Positions 62,294 to 64,000 of a stretch of DNA of 64,000 bases are shown here, one piece after another (position 1 is the first letter of the stretch; every line of letters begins with the position of its first letter). The position numbers and the translations under genes are program-made. Below the pieces are notes generated by a model. It was not told the DNA's origin. It saw only the letters and a list, made by a program, of their open reading frames with translations, and made no database searches. This stretch comes from Pseudoduganella albidiflava (lineage in GTDB: Bacteria; Pseudomonadota; Gammaproteobacteria; Burkholderiales; Burkholderiaceae_D), in assembly GCF_004322755.1 (NCBI RefSeq), contig NZ_CP036401.1, forward strand, positions 2,914,001 through 2,978,000. Reading direction: 5' to 3'.

Positions 62294-64000
62294 TCAAGCC
62301 CCGGCCAGCGCGGCCTGCTCGGCGATCTTCTGCGCGCTGGCCGGATCGCTTTCCCGCAGCGCCTCGACGACCTCGTTCAGCGACGAGCCGCAGGCGAATA
62401 CCATCACATCGCCGGGCTGGCACAGCGACAGGCCGTGGCGCAGCGCCTCGTGCCCGTCCAGCCGGCTGTGGACCGCTTCCGGGGCCCTGGCGCTGGCGGC
62501 GGCGCCGGCCAGCATCAGCCGCGCGCACTCGCCGCGGCCGCGGCCCCGGTTGTTCGATTCGTAGACCACGATCTCGTCGAAGCCCCGTGCGCAGGTTTCC
62601 CCGACCGCTTCCAGGTCCTGGTCGCGGCGGTCGCCCGGCGCGGTGATGACGCCCACCGCGCGGCCCTTCGACAGGCCGCGCGCCATGCACGACAGCGCGG
62701 CGTACGCTGCCGGATTGTGCGCGTAGTCGACCACCACGGTCACGCCGCGCACGTCGAACACATTGCTGCGCAGCGGATTGTTGCGGCCATCGGAGACGAA
62801 GCTGGCCAGGCCGGCGGCGATGCGCTCCGGCGTGAATCCCGAGGCGAGCAGGGCGGCGGCGGCGGCCAGGCCGTTGGCGATGTTGTAGCGCGCGTGGCCG
62901 CCCAGCGTGGACGGCATGTCTTCCGCGCGCAGCAGCACCTGGTGGCGCGTTCCGTCGGCGATCACCAGCCGGCCGTCGTGCAGGTAGGCGCCGCGGCCGC
63001 CGTGGTGCAGGTGCTTCAGCAGCACCGGATTGTCCGGATCGAGCGCGAAGAACAGGATCTCGACCCGGTCCGCGAGGCGGCTGGCCATGCGCACGCAGTG
63101 GCGGTCCTCGGCATTGAGGACCACGCAGCGCGACGCGGCGCTGGCCACCACGCCTTTTACGCGCGCCAGGTCTTCCACGGTATTGACGCCCTCCAGGCCC
63201 AGGTGGTCGGCACTGATGTTCAGCACCACGGCCACGTCGCACCGGTCGAACGCCAGGCCGCGCTTGAGGATGCCGCCGCGCGCCGTTTCCAGCACGGCGA
63301 AATCGACCGTCGGGTCGGTCAGCACGGTGCGCGCCGACCAGTAGCCGCTGCAATCGCCGCTGACGATGCGGCGGCCATCGATGTACACGCCTTCCGTGGT
63401 CGTCGCACCGGTGCGCAGGCCGGCCATGCGCACGCAGTGGGCCGCCATCAGCGTGGTGGTGGTCTTTCCGTTGGTGCCGGTAATGGCGATCACGGGGATG
63501 CGGCCATTGTCGCCGCCGTACATCGCTTCGACGATCGCGTCGCCGGCGTCGCGCGGCGTGCCGGCGGCCGGGTACTGGTGCATCCGGATGCCAGGCGCGG
63601 CGTTCACCTCGATGATGGCGCCGCCCTGTTCGGCCAGCGGCCTGGAAATATCGCGGCACACCAGGTCGATGCCGGCCACGTCCAGCCCGATTTTTTGGGC
63701 CGCGCGCACGCAGGCGGCGCGCGTGTCGTCGGGCAGCAGGTCCGTCACATCCTCGGCGGTGCCGCCGGTGGACAGGTTGGCGTTGCCGCGCAGCGTGACG
63801 GGCACGCCCACTGGCGGCACGCTGTCGAAGCCGTAGCCCTGTTTCCGCAGTGCTTGCAGCGCATGATCGTCGAGCGGGATCTGCGTCAGGATATTGGCAT
63901 GCCCCTTGCCCCGCGCCGGATTACCGTTCTCGATGGCGACCAGTTCGCGGACCGTGCGGTGGCCATCGCCGGTCACGCAGGGCGGGCGCCGCAGCGATGC
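62294..64000 (-). CDS. cphA: Cyanophycin synthetase, N-terminally cut by the window edge
   Basis: The frame is open to the right edge; 569 residues are visible. The upper part continues an ATP-grasp domain (HRTVRELVAIENGNPARG, VDLVCRDISRP, EVNAAPGIRMH). The rest is a Mur-ligase-like domain with P-loop GTNGKTTTTLMAAH, VLETARGGILKRGLAFDRCDV, LNISADHLGLEGVN and DYAHNPAAY, the pattern of CphA. It polymerises aspartate and arginine into a nitrogen and carbon store. Paired cphA genes are common; a second may lie beyond the edge. Confidence 0.94.
   Translation of the reverse strand, partial: ASLRRPPCVTGDGHRTVRELVAIENGNPARGKGHANILTQIPLDDHALQALRKQGYGFDSVPPVGVPVTLRGNANLSTGGTAEDVTDLLPDDTRAACVRAAQKIGLDVAGIDLVCRDISRPLAEQGGAIIEVNAAPGIRMHQYPAAGTPRDAGDAIVEAMYGGDNGRIPVIAITGTNGKTTTTLMAAHCVRMAGLRTGATTTEGVYIDGRRIVSGDCSGYWSARTVLTDPTVDFAVLETARGGILKRGLAFDRCDVAVVLNISADHLGLEGVNTVEDLARVKGVVASAASRCVVLNAEDRHCVRMASRLADRVEILFFALDPDNPVLLKHLHHGGRGAYLHDGRLVIADGTRHQVLLRAEDMPSTLGGHARYNIANGLAAAAALLASGFTPERIAAGLASFVSDGRNNPLRSNVFDVRGVTVVVDYAHNPAAYAALSCMARGLSKGRAVGVITAPGDRRDQDLEAVGETCARGFDEIVVYESNNRGRGRGECARLMLAGAAASARAPEAVHSRLDGHEALRHGLSLCQPGDVMVFACGSSLNEVVEALRESDPASAQKIAEQAALAGA

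Noticed and set aside
61282..62646. 454-codon open frame continuing past the AraC gene through the long repeat
   Set aside because: Frame is offset from the AraC gene and runs antisense into cphA; explained by stop-poor high-GC sequence.

Overview
The window is about 66% GC, densely packed and free of tRNA, rRNA and CRISPR. Several traits point to a betaproteobacterium of the Oxalobacteraceae (Massilia/Duganella/Telluria group): many PEP-CTERM surface proteins, a cyo operon followed by SURF1 and a RegBA-type pair, many c-di-GMP proteins, a TonB-dependent receptor overlapping a phytase, and a cyanophycin synthetase. This placement is inferred from protein style and was not tested by a database search.

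Layout. 0-12.2 kb: sensing genes (a hybrid histidine kinase cut by the window start, a REC-GGDEF cyclase, a PAS-GGDEF-EAL protein) with an aromatic amino-acid permease, an AraC regulator, a methyltransferase, an MFS pump and a hemerythrin-like protein. 12.3-15.7 kb: four PEP-CTERM proteins in two paralogous pairs. 15.8-24.9 kb: an MFS transporter, then cyoABCD-surf1-regB-regA, a bo3-type quinol oxidase operon whose genes overlap or nearly touch. 25-33.5 kb: a GAF-EAL protein, a D-lactate dehydrogenase, a small hypothetical protein, a secreted metallopeptidase overlapping an unusual PEP-CTERM protein, and an MsbA-type exporter. 33.5-37 kb: an AT-richer stretch with an orphan membrane protein, another PEP-CTERM protein and an S41 protease. 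37-43.5 kb: an AI-2E-type permease and a caa3-type cytochrome oxidase cluster with haem-bearing CtaC, fused CtaD-CtaE and two extra c-type cytochromes. 43.5-64 kb: a DUF481 outer-membrane protein, topoisomerase IB, a Gly/Thr/Ser-rich secreted protein, a thioredoxin-reductase-like flavoprotein, a glycosyltransferase/GH2 pair, a purine permease, an ABC-F ATPase, phytase with its TonB receptor, a degenerate GGDEF protein, a second AraC regulator, and the C-terminal part of cyanophycin synthetase, which runs off the right edge.

Two kinds of structure lie outside the gene list. First, a dispersed palindromic element is present in five copies (about 22.3, 28.6, 47.7, 55.4 and 62.1 kb). It has short, medium and long forms, and one copy sits in frame inside the SURF1 gene. 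Second, many intergenic junctions carry tandem repeats with 11-15 bp units, often running through a stop codon or up to a start codon. In addition, the first PEP-CTERM pair is a tandem duplication of about 0.95 kb. The second unit still carries a relic of the 3' end of the upstream GGDEF-EAL gene.

Functionally the window is rich in respiratory flexibility (two haem-copper oxidases of different types, a RegBA-like redox pair, D-lactate dehydrogenase), c-di-GMP signalling, and surface or nutrient-acquisition functions (PEP-CTERM proteins, phytase/TonB receptor, cyanophycin storage).
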